This document shows, one piece after another, positions 1 through 8,264 of a stretch of DNA of 56,474 nt; the first letter of the stretch is position 1; each line of letters opens with the position of its first letter. The notes beneath the pieces are model-generated. The model was given only the letters and a program-made list of their open reading frames with translations. It made no database searches and was not told the DNA's origin. Made by a program: the position numbers and the translations under genes. The stretch is from positions 1-56,474 of the forward strand of contig JALENK010000066.1 in assembly GCA_022767515.1 (NCBI GenBank), written 5' to 3'. This stretch comes from Clostridium sp. Lineage in GTDB: Bacteria > Bacillota > Clostridia > Clostridiales > Clostridiaceae.

Positions 1-204
1 TTACATATGCCATTGTGTTCAAGTTGGATATTTAGACGTGGTGAAAAGCCTTTTATGTGTAGTAAAAACTTAGAATTAGATGAATATATAAAAAGAAAAG
101 GAATTAAGATTGAAACACAATCTAAGTTAGATAAGAGGAAAAAAGTTTCCAAGAAGGATTTGGAAGATATATTCTACGTTGAAGATATCTATGATTCATT
201 GTAA
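1..204 (+). CDS. C-terminal end of an unidentified protein (5' cut by window edge)
   Basis: The reading frame is open from base 1 to a TAA at 202-204, so this is the tail of a gene that begins outside the window; the internal ATG at 7 need not be its start. About 67 residues are visible. They are basic and Lys-rich in the second half, with two Cys near the beginning (CSSW and MCSK) and an acidic end. No family is recognised. It lies just upstream of a lipoprotein and a kinase cassette and could belong to the same accessory region, but the next gene seems to have its own promoter. Confidence 0.45.
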   Translation, partial: LHMPLCSSWIFRRGEKPFMCSKNLELDEYIKRKGIKIETQSKLDKRKKVSKKDLEDIFYVEDIYDSL

Positions 205-207
205 AGT

Positions 208-236
208 TTGTCTAAAAAAAATAAGTTAAATTTAAT
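208..236 (+). promoter_or_regulatory. Candidate sigma-A promoter for the lipoprotein gene
   Basis: TTGTCT at 208-213, a 17-base spacer and TTTAAT at 231-236. Spacing is ideal, the hexamers are each imperfect. The predicted start point falls in the inverted repeat at 237-278. Reading only, no scoring was run. Confidence 0.35.
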
Positions 237-278
237 GTATTATTAGTTTGTCAGTAAAAACTGAACAACTAATAATAC
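237..278 (+). repeat. Long inverted repeat ahead of the lipoprotein gene
   Basis: A 12-base arm at 237-248 pairs perfectly with 267-278, and the intervening sequence contains a second small stem, CAGT at 252-255 with ACTG at 260-263 around AAAA. It has no T-run on either strand, so it is not an ordinary terminator. It lies right after the candidate -10 and ends immediately before the ribosome binding site, so it could be an operator or a 5' leader hairpin. Confidence 0.55.
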
Positions 279-296
279 AAAAAAGGAGAGATTATT

Positions 297-1157
297 ATGA
301 AAAAAATACTTATGGCTCTTATGAGTGCAATACTTTGTTTTTCATTAGTAGCATGTAATAACGGAAATGGGATTGATGAGAAGGATGTTGAAAATGCTCT
401 TAATGAATTAGATAAGGGAGGTAATAAAAAGAAAAATGGGGAATGTAACCCTTTTGAAGACATTTCTGTTACATTTGAGGGATACTCACCAAGTGGAATA
501 GTAAAAATTAAGAATACTAAAAGTGGAATTACTTATACTCCAGATAAATCAACAGGATTAAAAAATGGAGATACTGTTACAATAAAGGCTGAATCAAAAT
601 ACTACAAATTAACTAAGGAAGAAGAGGAATATACAGTTAGTAATTTGCCAGAATATGTTCAAAAACTAGCTTCCATTCCAAAAGAAACTGATAATAAATT
701 ACAAAAAAATTCAACAGATGTAATAAAGGCCAGTGCAGCAGATTGGGATGAAGGAAAGAAAATTAAAGATATAAAATTATTGGGATGTTATTTATTAACT
801 AAAAAAGATGAAAATACAAGCTCAGAATATAATCAGATTTATTATGTCTATAAGATTACATCAGAGGTAAAAGGATTAAAAAGAGGTGGAGATGGTCAAA
901 CAGAGGAAGTAGGTAATGAAAATTATTATTTATATGTAAAATATGAAGATTTAATTTTATTAGAAGATGGGACATGCTCTGTTGATAGCAATCGTTATGA
1001 AATGACACATAACACAATTGAAAGTGACTATGGAAGAGAAAATTTTATTTTCAACTATTATACATATAGAGGTTATAAGGACTTAGATTCTTTATTTAAT
1101 GACTGCGTAACTAAGCAATTAGATAAATATGAATATGAAAGTAATGTAAAGAAATAA
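297..1157 (+). CDS. Secreted lipoprotein with an Ig-like/beta-rich segment, function unknown
   Basis: 286 residues. A classical lipoprotein signal peptide is visible: basic start, hydrophobic stretch and lipobox LVAC with the modified Cys at about residue 20, so the protein should be anchored on the outer face of the membrane. The first region after the signal is Asn/Lys/Gly-rich. Residues about 55-110 (from DISVTFEGYSPSG) look like the beta-rich modules seen in Firmicute zinc-ribbon and surface proteins, and the rest is charged with many Tyr. The start has a good AGGAG site at 284-289. It precedes a small membrane protein by 44 bases. No enzymatic motif is seen; a role in envelope sensing near the downstream kinases is only a guess. 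Confidence 0.8.
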   Translation: MKKILMALMSAILCFSLVACNNGNGIDEKDVENALNELDKGGNKKKNGECNPFEDISVTFEGYSPSGIVKIKNTKSGITYTPDKSTGLKNGDTVTIKAESKYYKLTKEEEEYTVSNLPEYVQKLASIPKETDNKLQKNSTDVIKASAADWDEGKKIKDIKLLGCYLLTKKDENTSSEYNQIYYVYKITSEVKGLKRGGDGQTEEVGNENYYLYVKYEDLILLEDGTCSVDSNRYEMTHNTIESDYGRENFIFNYYTYRGYKDLDSLFNDCVTKQLDKYEYESNVKK

Positions 1158-1201
1158 TTTGTTAGTTTATGAGCAAGTAGTTCAAAAAAGGAGGATTTAT
1201 T

Positions 1202-1528
1202 ATGGAAAGATTAAAAATTGCACAGTATATTGCATTAGGAGGATTAGGGTCAATAGTATTAGGAGTACTTATTACAAATGCAGGTTTAAGTTTGGGATCA
1301 TATTTGATGGTTTTTGGTTTCTTTGGAGGTTTAGTATCTTATTTTTTTGGTGGTTTTGGAACTGCTATGGATATGTCAAGTAAAATTGCAAAGAAGGGTT
1401 GGTATATTATACCCTTCCCATACGATATCCTAACATTTATAGCAACATTTATTACTGCAATTTTTTTCTTTTTATTCCTTCCAATTATTCCAGTAAGGAA
1501 GGCATACAAGGAGAGAATGCGTTATTAA
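1202..1528 (+). CDS. Small multi-span membrane protein, unknown
   Basis: 108 residues with three to four hydrophobic segments: about residues 7-25, 32-52 (very Gly- and Phe-rich) and 75-100, separated by a short polar stretch around MSSKIAKKGW. The carboxyl end is basic (RKAYKERMRY), which suggests it is cytoplasmic. A strong AAAGGAGG ribosome site lies at 1189-1196. An overlapping frame at 1159-1383 is a shadow: it lacks a ribosome site and the hydrophobic pattern belongs to this frame. It probably shares the transcript of the lipoprotein. No family name can be given with confidence. Confidence 0.75.
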   Translation: MERLKIAQYIALGGLGSIVLGVLITNAGLSLGSYLMVFGFFGGLVSYFFGGFGTAMDMSSKIAKKGWYIIPFPYDILTFIATFITAIFFFLFLPIIPVRKAYKERMRY

Positions 1529-1622
1529 AAATAGTTTTTGTTTAAAAGTATGACTCCTCAATTATAGTGCTTAGGTATTAAAATAATAGATATAGCTAAT
1601 AGTAGAAAGGAGTTAAGTGTAT

Positions 1623-2633
1623 ATGTACAGTAATAAATGTGAAACAGAAATTATAAAAGACGAAATAGCGAGATGTGAAGATATTGATGAATTAATAGAA
1701 AGAATTTTTCCAATGCTTGAATCACAAGAAAAGCAATGGTCGCATAAAATGGGTGAAATTATAAAAACGAGTGGTTTAAGACAAGGTGAATTTGCAAAGA
1801 GATGTGGAATGAGCAGAGTTACAGTAAATAACTGGTGTAATGGAGTTATACCAAAGAATAGAGAAAGATTTCTTCGAATTGGTATGGCAGCTGGTTATGG
1901 AAAAGAAGAGATGAATCAGCTTCTTGTTAGATATGGTCGTTATCCTAAATTGTATCCAAAGAGTTTGGAGGACTGTGTTTGTATTTTCGTATTAGGTAAA
2001 GAATACGGTGAAGAAACATTAAAAAAGTATAACTATATTTTAAATAAAATAAAAGAAAATATAATAAAAGATGATACAGATGGTATAACAAACGTAGATA
2101 CTGAAAAGTTTAATGAAAAGCTTTCTGATATTAAGGATGAAGATGAATTAGAGAAGTTTATATCAGATAATATTGCAACTTTTTCAACAACATATCATAG
2201 GTTTTATACTAATGTAAAAATGTATATTAAGACAAACTATCAGAAGTATGGAGAAACATTTTCTGAATTAGCAGCAGCTCAAGGATGGTCATCATCATTA
2301 AAACAGTGTGTATCAGAAATTAATCAACATAAATGGTATCCAACGCGAAATAAGATTATTTCTTTGGGATTACATTTAAGTATGGATCATGAAATGATTG
2401 ATTATATGCTTGAGGCTGCACAAATGGAACCATTATGTGCTAAAAATATTTTTGAGAGTGTAATAATGTTTATTCTTGATGATGCAAGCCTAAATAATAT
2501 TCTTAATACAGAATCTGAAGAGTTTGATCCTGATGAATTATGTAGATATGCTAGAAAAGTCTTAAATAAGATTGATTTACCACAGGTAAAATCTTTTATT
2601 ACAGAATTATCGGAGATGAATGATGATGTGTAG
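1623..2633 (+). CDS. DNA-binding-like protein with two tandem helix-turn-helix modules
   Basis: 336 residues from ATG 1623, which sits ten bases after AAAGGAG at 1606-1612; a GTG at 1617 is too close to that site. The first HTH spans about residues 42-100 (LRQGEFAKRCGMSRVTVNNW), a typical XRE-type pattern. A second copy of the same architecture occurs at about 200-265 (FSELAAAQGWSSSLKQCVSE, then NKIISLGLHL and EMIDYMLEAA, matching RFLRIGMAAG and EMNQLLVRYG in copy one). A charged linker separates them. It opens a gene unit with FHA and Ser/Thr kinase genes and overlaps the FHA gene by 14 bases, so it may be the kinase substrate or the regulator of the unit. That role is inferred. Confidence 0.8.
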   Translation: MYSNKCETEIIKDEIARCEDIDELIERIFPMLESQEKQWSHKMGEIIKTSGLRQGEFAKRCGMSRVTVNNWCNGVIPKNRERFLRIGMAAGYGKEEMNQLLVRYGRYPKLYPKSLEDCVCIFVLGKEYGEETLKKYNYILNKIKENIIKDDTDGITNVDTEKFNEKLSDIKDEDELEKFISDNIATFSTTYHRFYTNVKMYIKTNYQKYGETFSELAAAQGWSSSLKQCVSEINQHKWYPTRNKIISLGLHLSMDHEMIDYMLEAAQMEPLCAKNIFESVIMFILDDASLNNILNTESEEFDPDELCRYARKVLNKIDLPQVKSFITELSEMNDDV

Positions 2634-3174
2634 AAAAGGAAATAATTTGGTGATAATTGAAAGCGGACAACTTATAGAGTATGCATTAGATGATAAAAAT
2701 ATATGGGAAATAGGAAGACCTACGAAAGGTAATATACCTGATATTAAGTTATATTCTACGACAGTAAGTAGAAAACATGGAAAATTTGAGAATATGGATG
2801 GAATATGGTTTTATATTGACTATAATGGTAAAAATGGAACGTTTTACAATCACAAGCATATTGAAACTGGACTAAACGGAAGAATTAAACCAATTATGCT
2901 CAAAGATGGGGATATATTTGTATTTGGTGCTGGAAAAGAGGAAGTCATTAATTGTAAGACTATTTGGGGAATGTTTATTACTAGGGATTATAATCAGAGG
3001 TGGCGAGTTGTAGATTCCAAGGGATATAACGAAGTAAGTTTTATATCAGGAGGCATAGAAATTTTATTATCTGAGCCAGACAAAGGAACTGTTATTAAAG
3101 AAGAGAATGGAATTGCAATTTATATGGGTGACTTGACATATATGATTGGAGATATGGAATTAGCAACTTGCTAA
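2620..3174 (+). CDS. FHA-domain phosphothreonine-binding protein
   Basis: 184 residues. The FHA signature is clear: EIGR at about residue 31-34, TTVSRKHG at about 47-54 (the Ser and His that contact phosphothreonine) and NGKNGT at about 69-74, followed by the KDGDIFVFG strand. The C-terminal 70 residues (after GMFITRDYNQ) form a second, unassigned beta-rich part. FHA domains bind phosphothreonine peptides, usually made by Hanks-type kinases, and two such kinases follow directly. The start overlaps the end of the HTH gene by 14 bases and could also be the second or third Met; the gap to the kinase is 15 bases. No signal peptide or membrane segment. Confidence 0.88.
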   Translation: MMMCRKGNNLVIIESGQLIEYALDDKNIWEIGRPTKGNIPDIKLYSTTVSRKHGKFENMDGIWFYIDYNGKNGTFYNHKHIETGLNGRIKPIMLKDGDIFVFGAGKEEVINCKTIWGMFITRDYNQRWRVVDSKGYNEVSFISGGIEILLSEPDKGTVIKEENGIAIYMGDLTYMIGDMELATC

Positions 3175-3189
3175 TGGAAAGAGGAGAAT

Positions 3190-5025
3190 ATGCAGGTTTT
3201 TAATAAAGCTAGTATAGAGAAAGTACTTCTTCAGTTGGAAGGTGAGATATTTTTAGATTGTCGATACAAATTTTATAAAGTGAATAATGAGCTTTGTCTA
3301 TTAGGCTTAGGTGGTTCTTCTTTAGTATATGATATGTATGATTCACAGATGCCTGATAGACATTATGCCATTAAAATATATGGGTTAAATGATAAGCTAG
3401 TGCAGTCAAATCTTGGCGACAATGTTTCAGTTCAGTGTTATCTAGGAGAACAATCTAAAAATATAGTAAGAATTATTGGATTTTGTATGATTAAATTATT
3501 ATTAGATAAAGACTACAATATAACTGATATTATCGGAAGAAATGAAAGTGATTATGAAAAATTTGATGGATTAGAACTTCAAATTGTTTGTATGGAAAAA
3601 TTGAATAATATTATTTCTAAAGATAAATTTGGTAATGTTAAACTATTGAAAAGTGATTTAGAAACAGAAGATGAAGTGGTTAATTTTGCAAAGCAAGTGG
3701 GAAGTGCTTTGCTTATAACTCATAATAATAACTTTTTACATAGAGATGTTAAACTTGAAAATATATTTTGGGATGAAGAACTTCAACAATATAAGTTGGG
3801 GGATTTTGGAGAGGTAAAATATGCAGAAAATGGAAATGCAGAAACAGTAATATTTACTGATGGATATGGAGCACCAGAAATAGAAAAAAGGCTACAAGGT
3901 TCTTATAATGCGACTGCTGACATTTATTCATTTGGAGTTACATTATATCTTTTACTTAATGACTTAAGGTTTCCAGGCTCTAACTCATATAGAACTAATA
4001 GTATTCAGTATGATAAAGACTTTGTCTTTCCTGCTCCAATCCATGCTTCTAAAGATATGGCTAGGATTATTAGAAAAATGTGTAGTTATAGAGCAAATGA
4101 TCGATATCAGTCGATTGAGGAAGTCTTGATTGAAATAGGAAATCTTAATCGAAATTATATAGAACAAGAATTTGAAGAAGAATATGAAGATATAGAAACT
4201 GAAGTGTATAGTGAGAGGAATACTTTAGAAGGAGTTGGAGCAGAATTAAAAAAAACTGAAGTCCTATGGTGGGAAAAGGACGAGTCAGAACTAACTCGTG
4301 AAGAACGAAAAAAGCGTGATAAGGCATATGAAAGTATGTATATAAAATCAAGTATTTGGAGAGTATTTTTTTTCGCTATTTTTAGTGTATTTTTATTTAA
4401 AGCATTATCTCCAAATGCTAATTATATAGCCGACTGGAAATTTTGGGTGCTACCAATAATTTTATTTGGACAAGCAATATTGCAAAGTGTAAAAGAGTTT
4501 CATATTGAGTTTGGGGTAATTACGATTTGTTTAGCTGTTTTTTCTATGTATTCGTTAGAGATAGATGTACCACAAGTATTAATTTTATTGGTTGTATTTC
4601 TTGGTATACCAGCAATAACAACTGGATGTGCAATTGGAATAGAACTATGGATTGCACAAATGCTAACAGGAAAGCTAGCATGGTTAGATTTTTTTAGTAA
4701 ATTTAATTTAGGATGGCTAACTATAGTTGCTCTTATAGCAGTTGTTGGAAATTATATTCTTTTAAGAATTGGCTTTGATAGGGAGAGTAATAGAAGGGCA
4801 GCCATTTGGTTTAGGTTATTGAATAAAACTTGGATTATTTTAATTGTTGTTGGAGTGATTTTATTATTATTGGAAAGATTTAATGTTATTATTGTTCCTG
4901 AAATACTAAAACATATACAGCTTATTAAAACAGGAATAGGAATCTATATTCTTAAGAGGGTGTATATGTATGATTTGGATTATGAAAATGAGGATGATAC
5001 AGTAGATGAATATTTGGACGAGTGA
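3190..5025 (+). CDS. Transmembrane Hanks-type Ser/Thr protein kinase 1
   Basis: 611 residues. Kinase domain about 15-320: Gly-rich loop GLGGSSLVY, the YAIKIYG Lys, catalytic loop HRDVKLEN with Asp at about residue 186, and DFG at about 205-207, then GYGAPE and DIYSFGVTLY. All catalytic elements look intact. After an acidic linker (about 325-390) come about six hydrophobic segments between residues 398 and 595, so the kinase faces the cytoplasm and is anchored by a polytopic tail and not by the single span with PASTA repeats of PrkC/PknB. No extracellular sensor domain is visible. It overlaps the next kinase gene by 20 bases. The ribosome site GAGGAG at 3180-3185 supports ATG 3190. Confidence 0.9.
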   Translation: MQVFNKASIEKVLLQLEGEIFLDCRYKFYKVNNELCLLGLGGSSLVYDMYDSQMPDRHYAIKIYGLNDKLVQSNLGDNVSVQCYLGEQSKNIVRIIGFCMIKLLLDKDYNITDIIGRNESDYEKFDGLELQIVCMEKLNNIISKDKFGNVKLLKSDLETEDEVVNFAKQVGSALLITHNNNFLHRDVKLENIFWDEELQQYKLGDFGEVKYAENGNAETVIFTDGYGAPEIEKRLQGSYNATADIYSFGVTLYLLLNDLRFPGSNSYRTNSIQYDKDFVFPAPIHASKDMARIIRKMCSYRANDRYQSIEEVLIEIGNLNRNYIEQEFEEEYEDIETEVYSERNTLEGVGAELKKTEVLWWEKDESELTREERKKRDKAYESMYIKSSIWRVFFFAIFSVFLFKALSPNANYIADWKFWVLPIILFGQAILQSVKEFHIEFGVITICLAVFSMYSLEIDVPQVLILLVVFLGIPAITTGCAIGIELWIAQMLTGKLAWLDFFSKFNLGWLTIVALIAVVGNYILLRIGFDRESNRRAAIWFRLLNKTWIILIVVGVILLLLERFNVIIVPEILKHIQLIKTGIGIYILKRVYMYDLDYENEDDTVDEYLDE

Positions 5026-6715
5026 AGAAATAGATAAAATTTTAATACAGCTTGATGAAATGGGAGTTTTATTTAAGAAATATTCCTTTGCTTATGAGAA
5101 TGGCAAACTTAAACTTATTGGGAGTGGAGGCTTTGCTTATGTTTATGAGGCAGTAAAACGCTTAAAGCATAAAGGAAGCTTTGCTATAAAGGTAATTGGA
5201 TTTAATAACAAAGGCGTTGATTCAAAAGCTTTTAATGAGATAGTTGAGGCTCAAAAGTATATTGGGGATGTGTATAATAACGTTGTTAAGATATATGATT
5301 ATAAAGAGCTTTGGGTAATTTTGAATGAGGAAGATAATGTGGTAGATGTATTAGAAGATGAGCCCAAACAGTTATCTAAAATGAGCTTAAAATTACAATT
5401 TATTGTAATGGAAAAAATTACTCCAGTTATTCAGAAAACTAAATTCGGAAAGATAAAGATGACTCCTAAAATATTATTAGATGGTAATGAAAAAGAAATT
5501 TTAAAATTGGCTTATGATATAGGTTTAGCTTTGCAGCGAGCTCACAATAATAATATTATTTATCGTGATGTTAAATTGGAAAATATTTTTTACTCACAAA
5601 AGAAAAAGCAATATAAGCTAGGGGATTTTGGAATAGCTGAAAAAACACCTGATGGATTTGCTAGTACAGTTGCATTTACTAAGGGGTATGCTGCACCAGA
5701 GTTAATTAATAGGAGAAAAAATGATAGATATGATAATACGGTTGATATCTATTCTTTTGGAATGATGCTTTTTGTATTAACAAATGAATTGAAATTTCCA
5801 ATTTTAAATACAAATGATGAAAATGCAGATATACAATATAGTAAAGGTTTTATTTTACCACGTCCTAAAAATGATATTTCTGAAGGTTTATATCGTTTAA
5901 TGGTAAAAGCATGTATGTATGATCCAGAGCAGAGATATCAGTCAATGGAAGAAGTTATTCTTGATATAGAAAAGCTTATGTATAGCTTCAATTTAGGTTA
6001 TAGGAAAGAGCATAAAAAGCTTTCACTTGTGGTGGGTTCAATTTTTTTGGTATTAGGAACCATTGCATGGAAAATGACATTAGTTCCAGAGATGAATATT
6101 ACTTTTTCTTTATGGGAGTATATTTTTCTCAGTGGATGTGTATTTAAGGGCATTTTAAAAGCATTTAATAAAGATACTTTTTTTGAAAGCTTTTTAATGT
6201 TTTTTTTAGGAATATACTTAATTATTTCAACGGGATTTACATTCGGTAAGTTTATTTTTATCTTGTGTATGGTCTTTTCTGATGGAGTATTATCAGGATA
6301 TTTTGGAGTAGGTGCATTTATAATTAATTTTGCATCATTATTGCAGTTTGCTAGCGAAAGTGATTTGAGTATGTACAGAGAATATAATTGGGTAGCAATA
6401 ACATTTATTTCGCTTGCTGTTGTTTTATTAGGTCAGTATTTTATTCTTATATTAGAGGAAAGAAAAAATATTCAAAAATATTATGAGAAAATTTTTTGGC
6501 CAGTTATTTTTTTACTTTATTTTGAACTGATTTTTTGTATTCAAAATGAAACTGTAAGAAGTATATTTAGAGAAATATTAGGAGATAAGATATTTTATAC
6601 TATGCAAGAAGTTGATTTGCAAAAGGTAGGTATTTTTGGGTTGGTTTTTTGTATATTTTGGATGGTAAGAGAAAAAATATTGATTTTTTATCAAAAAAGT
6701 TCATTAAAAAAGTAG
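5006..6715 (+). CDS. Transmembrane Hanks-type Ser/Thr protein kinase 2
   Basis: 569 residues, paralogous to the gene before it. Kinase domain about 10-325: GSGGFAYVY, FAIKVIG, then YRDVKLEN (His of HRD replaced by Tyr, as occurs in many active kinases), DFGIAEKT, GYAAPEL and DIYSFGMML. The C-terminal 230 residues contain about seven hydrophobic segments and again no recognisable extracellular sensor. The start lies inside the end of kinase 1, so the two are likely translationally coupled. The membrane tails of the two kinases show no obvious identity to each other by eye, unlike the catalytic domains. Substrates are unknown; the FHA and HTH proteins of the same unit are natural candidates. 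Confidence 0.9.
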   Translation: MNIWTSEEIDKILIQLDEMGVLFKKYSFAYENGKLKLIGSGGFAYVYEAVKRLKHKGSFAIKVIGFNNKGVDSKAFNEIVEAQKYIGDVYNNVVKIYDYKELWVILNEEDNVVDVLEDEPKQLSKMSLKLQFIVMEKITPVIQKTKFGKIKMTPKILLDGNEKEILKLAYDIGLALQRAHNNNIIYRDVKLENIFYSQKKKQYKLGDFGIAEKTPDGFASTVAFTKGYAAPELINRRKNDRYDNTVDIYSFGMMLFVLTNELKFPILNTNDENADIQYSKGFILPRPKNDISEGLYRLMVKACMYDPEQRYQSMEEVILDIEKLMYSFNLGYRKEHKKLSLVVGSIFLVLGTIAWKMTLVPEMNITFSLWEYIFLSGCVFKGILKAFNKDTFFESFLMFFLGIYLIISTGFTFGKFIFILCMVFSDGVLSGYFGVGAFIINFASLLQFASESDLSMYREYNWVAITFISLAVVLLGQYFILILEERKNIQKYYEKIFWPVIFLLYFELIFCIQNETVRSIFREILGDKIFYTMQEVDLQKVGIFGLVFCIFWMVREKILIFYQKSSLKK

Positions 6716-6721
6716 GATAGG

Positions 6722-7177
6722 GTGAAAAAATTGGATACATTTATAATTTTTTGGGCAGTCGCTTTTGCTATATTATTTTTTATTATTGGAATTTTTTTTA
6801 AGGTCTTAGCATCAACATTTTATGCAATTTTAAATTCTATAGTAAGTATTTTAAAAATAAGTGGAGTCACTTTATTATCTATAGTTACATTATTTTTATT
6901 GTATGGCATAGTAGAAGAAACTGTTAAGAGTAGTTTTGGGAGAGCTTTAGCACTAGTTGGTATCTTGGTGATTGAAGTGGTTGTTGGTACAGTTTTTATT
7001 TTAGGAATAAGCTCATTTGTATTAACATTTATTCTTATGGTTTTGGAATGTATAGTAGGTATTATTATATTCATATTAAAAAGTATTTTGGGAATTTTAG
7101 ATTGGATTTCTGATGCTTGTGAAAAAATATATAAAAAATTATTGACGATAATTGTTAGTCGATTGGATAAATATTAG
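6722..7177 (+). CDS. Multi-span membrane protein, unknown (kinase unit)
   Basis: 151 residues, almost entirely hydrophobic, with four to five membrane segments (about 7-33, 38-60, 75-100, 100-125) and a short amphipathic end DWISDACEKIYKKLL. The start is a GTG at 6722, six bases after the previous stop; a TTG at 6731 is possible. Base composition and the Ile/Leu/Val-rich style match the membrane tails of the kinases. No family recognised. Position suggests a membrane partner of the kinases. Confidence 0.7.
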   Translation: MKKLDTFIIFWAVAFAILFFIIGIFFKVLASTFYAILNSIVSILKISGVTLLSIVTLFLLYGIVEETVKSSFGRALALVGILVIEVVVGTVFILGISSFVLTFILMVLECIVGIIIFILKSILGILDWISDACEKIYKKLLTIIVSRLDKY

Positions 7178-7185
7178 GAGAAGAA

Positions 7186-7761
7186 ATGAAAATAAGTTTT
7201 AAAAAAAATAATAAAAATATATCAATAGTCGCTAGGATAATTCATTGGCTTGTTTATTGGCCAGTATTTGTTATGTATTTTGCATTTGAAGTAGCAAAAA
7301 TTATTTTTACTAAATTGAAATATATTACTATTCCAATATTTATTGCTTTAGTGATATTAGAGAATTGGTTGTTACCTAAGTTAGGAATAGATAACTTATT
7401 GGTTTTGAAAAAACTATTCTTTAAAGAACAATGGTTATCATATGTAGAAGGTGTTTTGGATACATCAGTAATTAATTGTTTGGGTTCGATAATTCTATCA
7501 TTAATACTAATAGTTAGTTTATTATCCATTTATATTCTTCCAGCATTGTTTGTTTCAATGTTTATTTCAGAATTTTCAGATGACTTTAATAAGCGATTTG
7601 ATTGGGAGGGTATTGAAAGAACTTTTAAGGAGATTTTTGCAAAATTAAAAAGTAAAACGGAGGATGAATACATAGCACAGGGTAAAACTTTTATTAAAAA
7701 TAAGATTCCCAAAATAATTATTAATTTGGTAAGTCTTGTAATATTAATAAATGTTCTTTAG
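7186..7761 (+). CDS. Multi-span membrane protein, unknown (end of kinase unit)
   Basis: 191 residues with a basic N terminus (KISFKKNNKNI) and four to five hydrophobic segments at about 17-40, 44-62, 95-130 and 175-190. A soluble stretch at about 130-170 (EFSDDFNKRFDWEGIERTF) is probably cytoplasmic. ATG 7186 follows AGGAGAAG eight bases after the preceding stop, so it is co-transcribed. No family recognised. It is the last gene of the six-gene unit that starts at 1623; no terminator hairpin is obvious after it. Confidence 0.7.
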   Translation: MKISFKKNNKNISIVARIIHWLVYWPVFVMYFAFEVAKIIFTKLKYITIPIFIALVILENWLLPKLGIDNLLVLKKLFFKEQWLSYVEGVLDTSVINCLGSIILSLILIVSLLSIYILPALFVSMFISEFSDDFNKRFDWEGIERTFKEIFAKLKSKTEDEYIAQGKTFIKNKIPKIIINLVSLVILINVL

Positions 7762-7807
7762 TCATGATTATTGTTTTCAAATTTAGTATATAGTAAAATA
7801 TATCTGA

Positions 7808-8183
7808 AGTATAGGTTTATTATCTACATTTTTAGGAATGGATTCATATATGGCAATAGGTATTGCGTTATCTTCTGATGTACTAGCAAGTGCAATTTCT
7901 GCTTATACATATCACAAAAATAAAAATCTTGATATAAAAAAATGGAATCATTATGATGTTAAGTGTTTTGGCTTTCACAGTTGTTGGAAGCTTTGTGGCA
8001 AGTCGTGTATCATCATCAACAATGGTAGGCTTCTCTGTGTTTATGACATTATTGGGTGTTAAATGCATTGTACGTCCGGTTATGACTACGAAGGAAGCAA
8101 TGCAAGGAGTTTCAAAAAAGAAAAGAGCAATTCAATCTATTTTATGTGGTGTTATGATAGGATTTATTGAATTAAATATCTGA
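7808..8183 (+). pseudogene. Remnant of a TauE/SafE-family sulfite/anion exporter
   Basis: Two reading frames together give a contiguous piece of the TauE/SafE membrane permease family. Frame one, open from 7808, reads GLLSTFLGMDSYMAIGIALS then SDVLASAISAYTYHKNKN. Deleting one A from a run of seven at 7936-7942 joins it to frame two (DIKNGIIMMLSVLAFTVVGS, then ending KKRAIQSILCGVMIGFIE), which matches the family's expected order. The N-terminal third and the half after GFI, including the second Gly-rich half-repeat, are missing. The frameshift alone might be a sequencing error in a homopolymer, but the lost ends show it is a relic. Confidence 0.75.
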
Positions 8184-8264
8184 AGCACTAATGATAGTAT
8201 ACTATATTATTAAACGTTGCACATATGCAAATATGAGCTAAATATTTACTTAAGGAGATTTTGA

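Noticed and set aside
7-204. A complete 65-residue gene starting at ATG 7
   Set aside because: The frame is open to the window edge and no ribosome site precedes base 7, so this is the tail of a longer gene.
237-278. Terminator of the upstream gene
   Set aside because: No T-run follows on either strand; it stands between a promoter and a ribosome site.
1159-1383. Overlapping 74-residue frame
   Set aside because: No ribosome site; its sequence is a frame-shadow of the 108-residue membrane protein, which has AAAGGAGG.
5564-5590. Kinase 2 as an inactive pseudokinase because HRD reads YRD
   Set aside because: Asp, Lys and Asn of the loop and DFG are all present, and YRD occurs in many active kinases.
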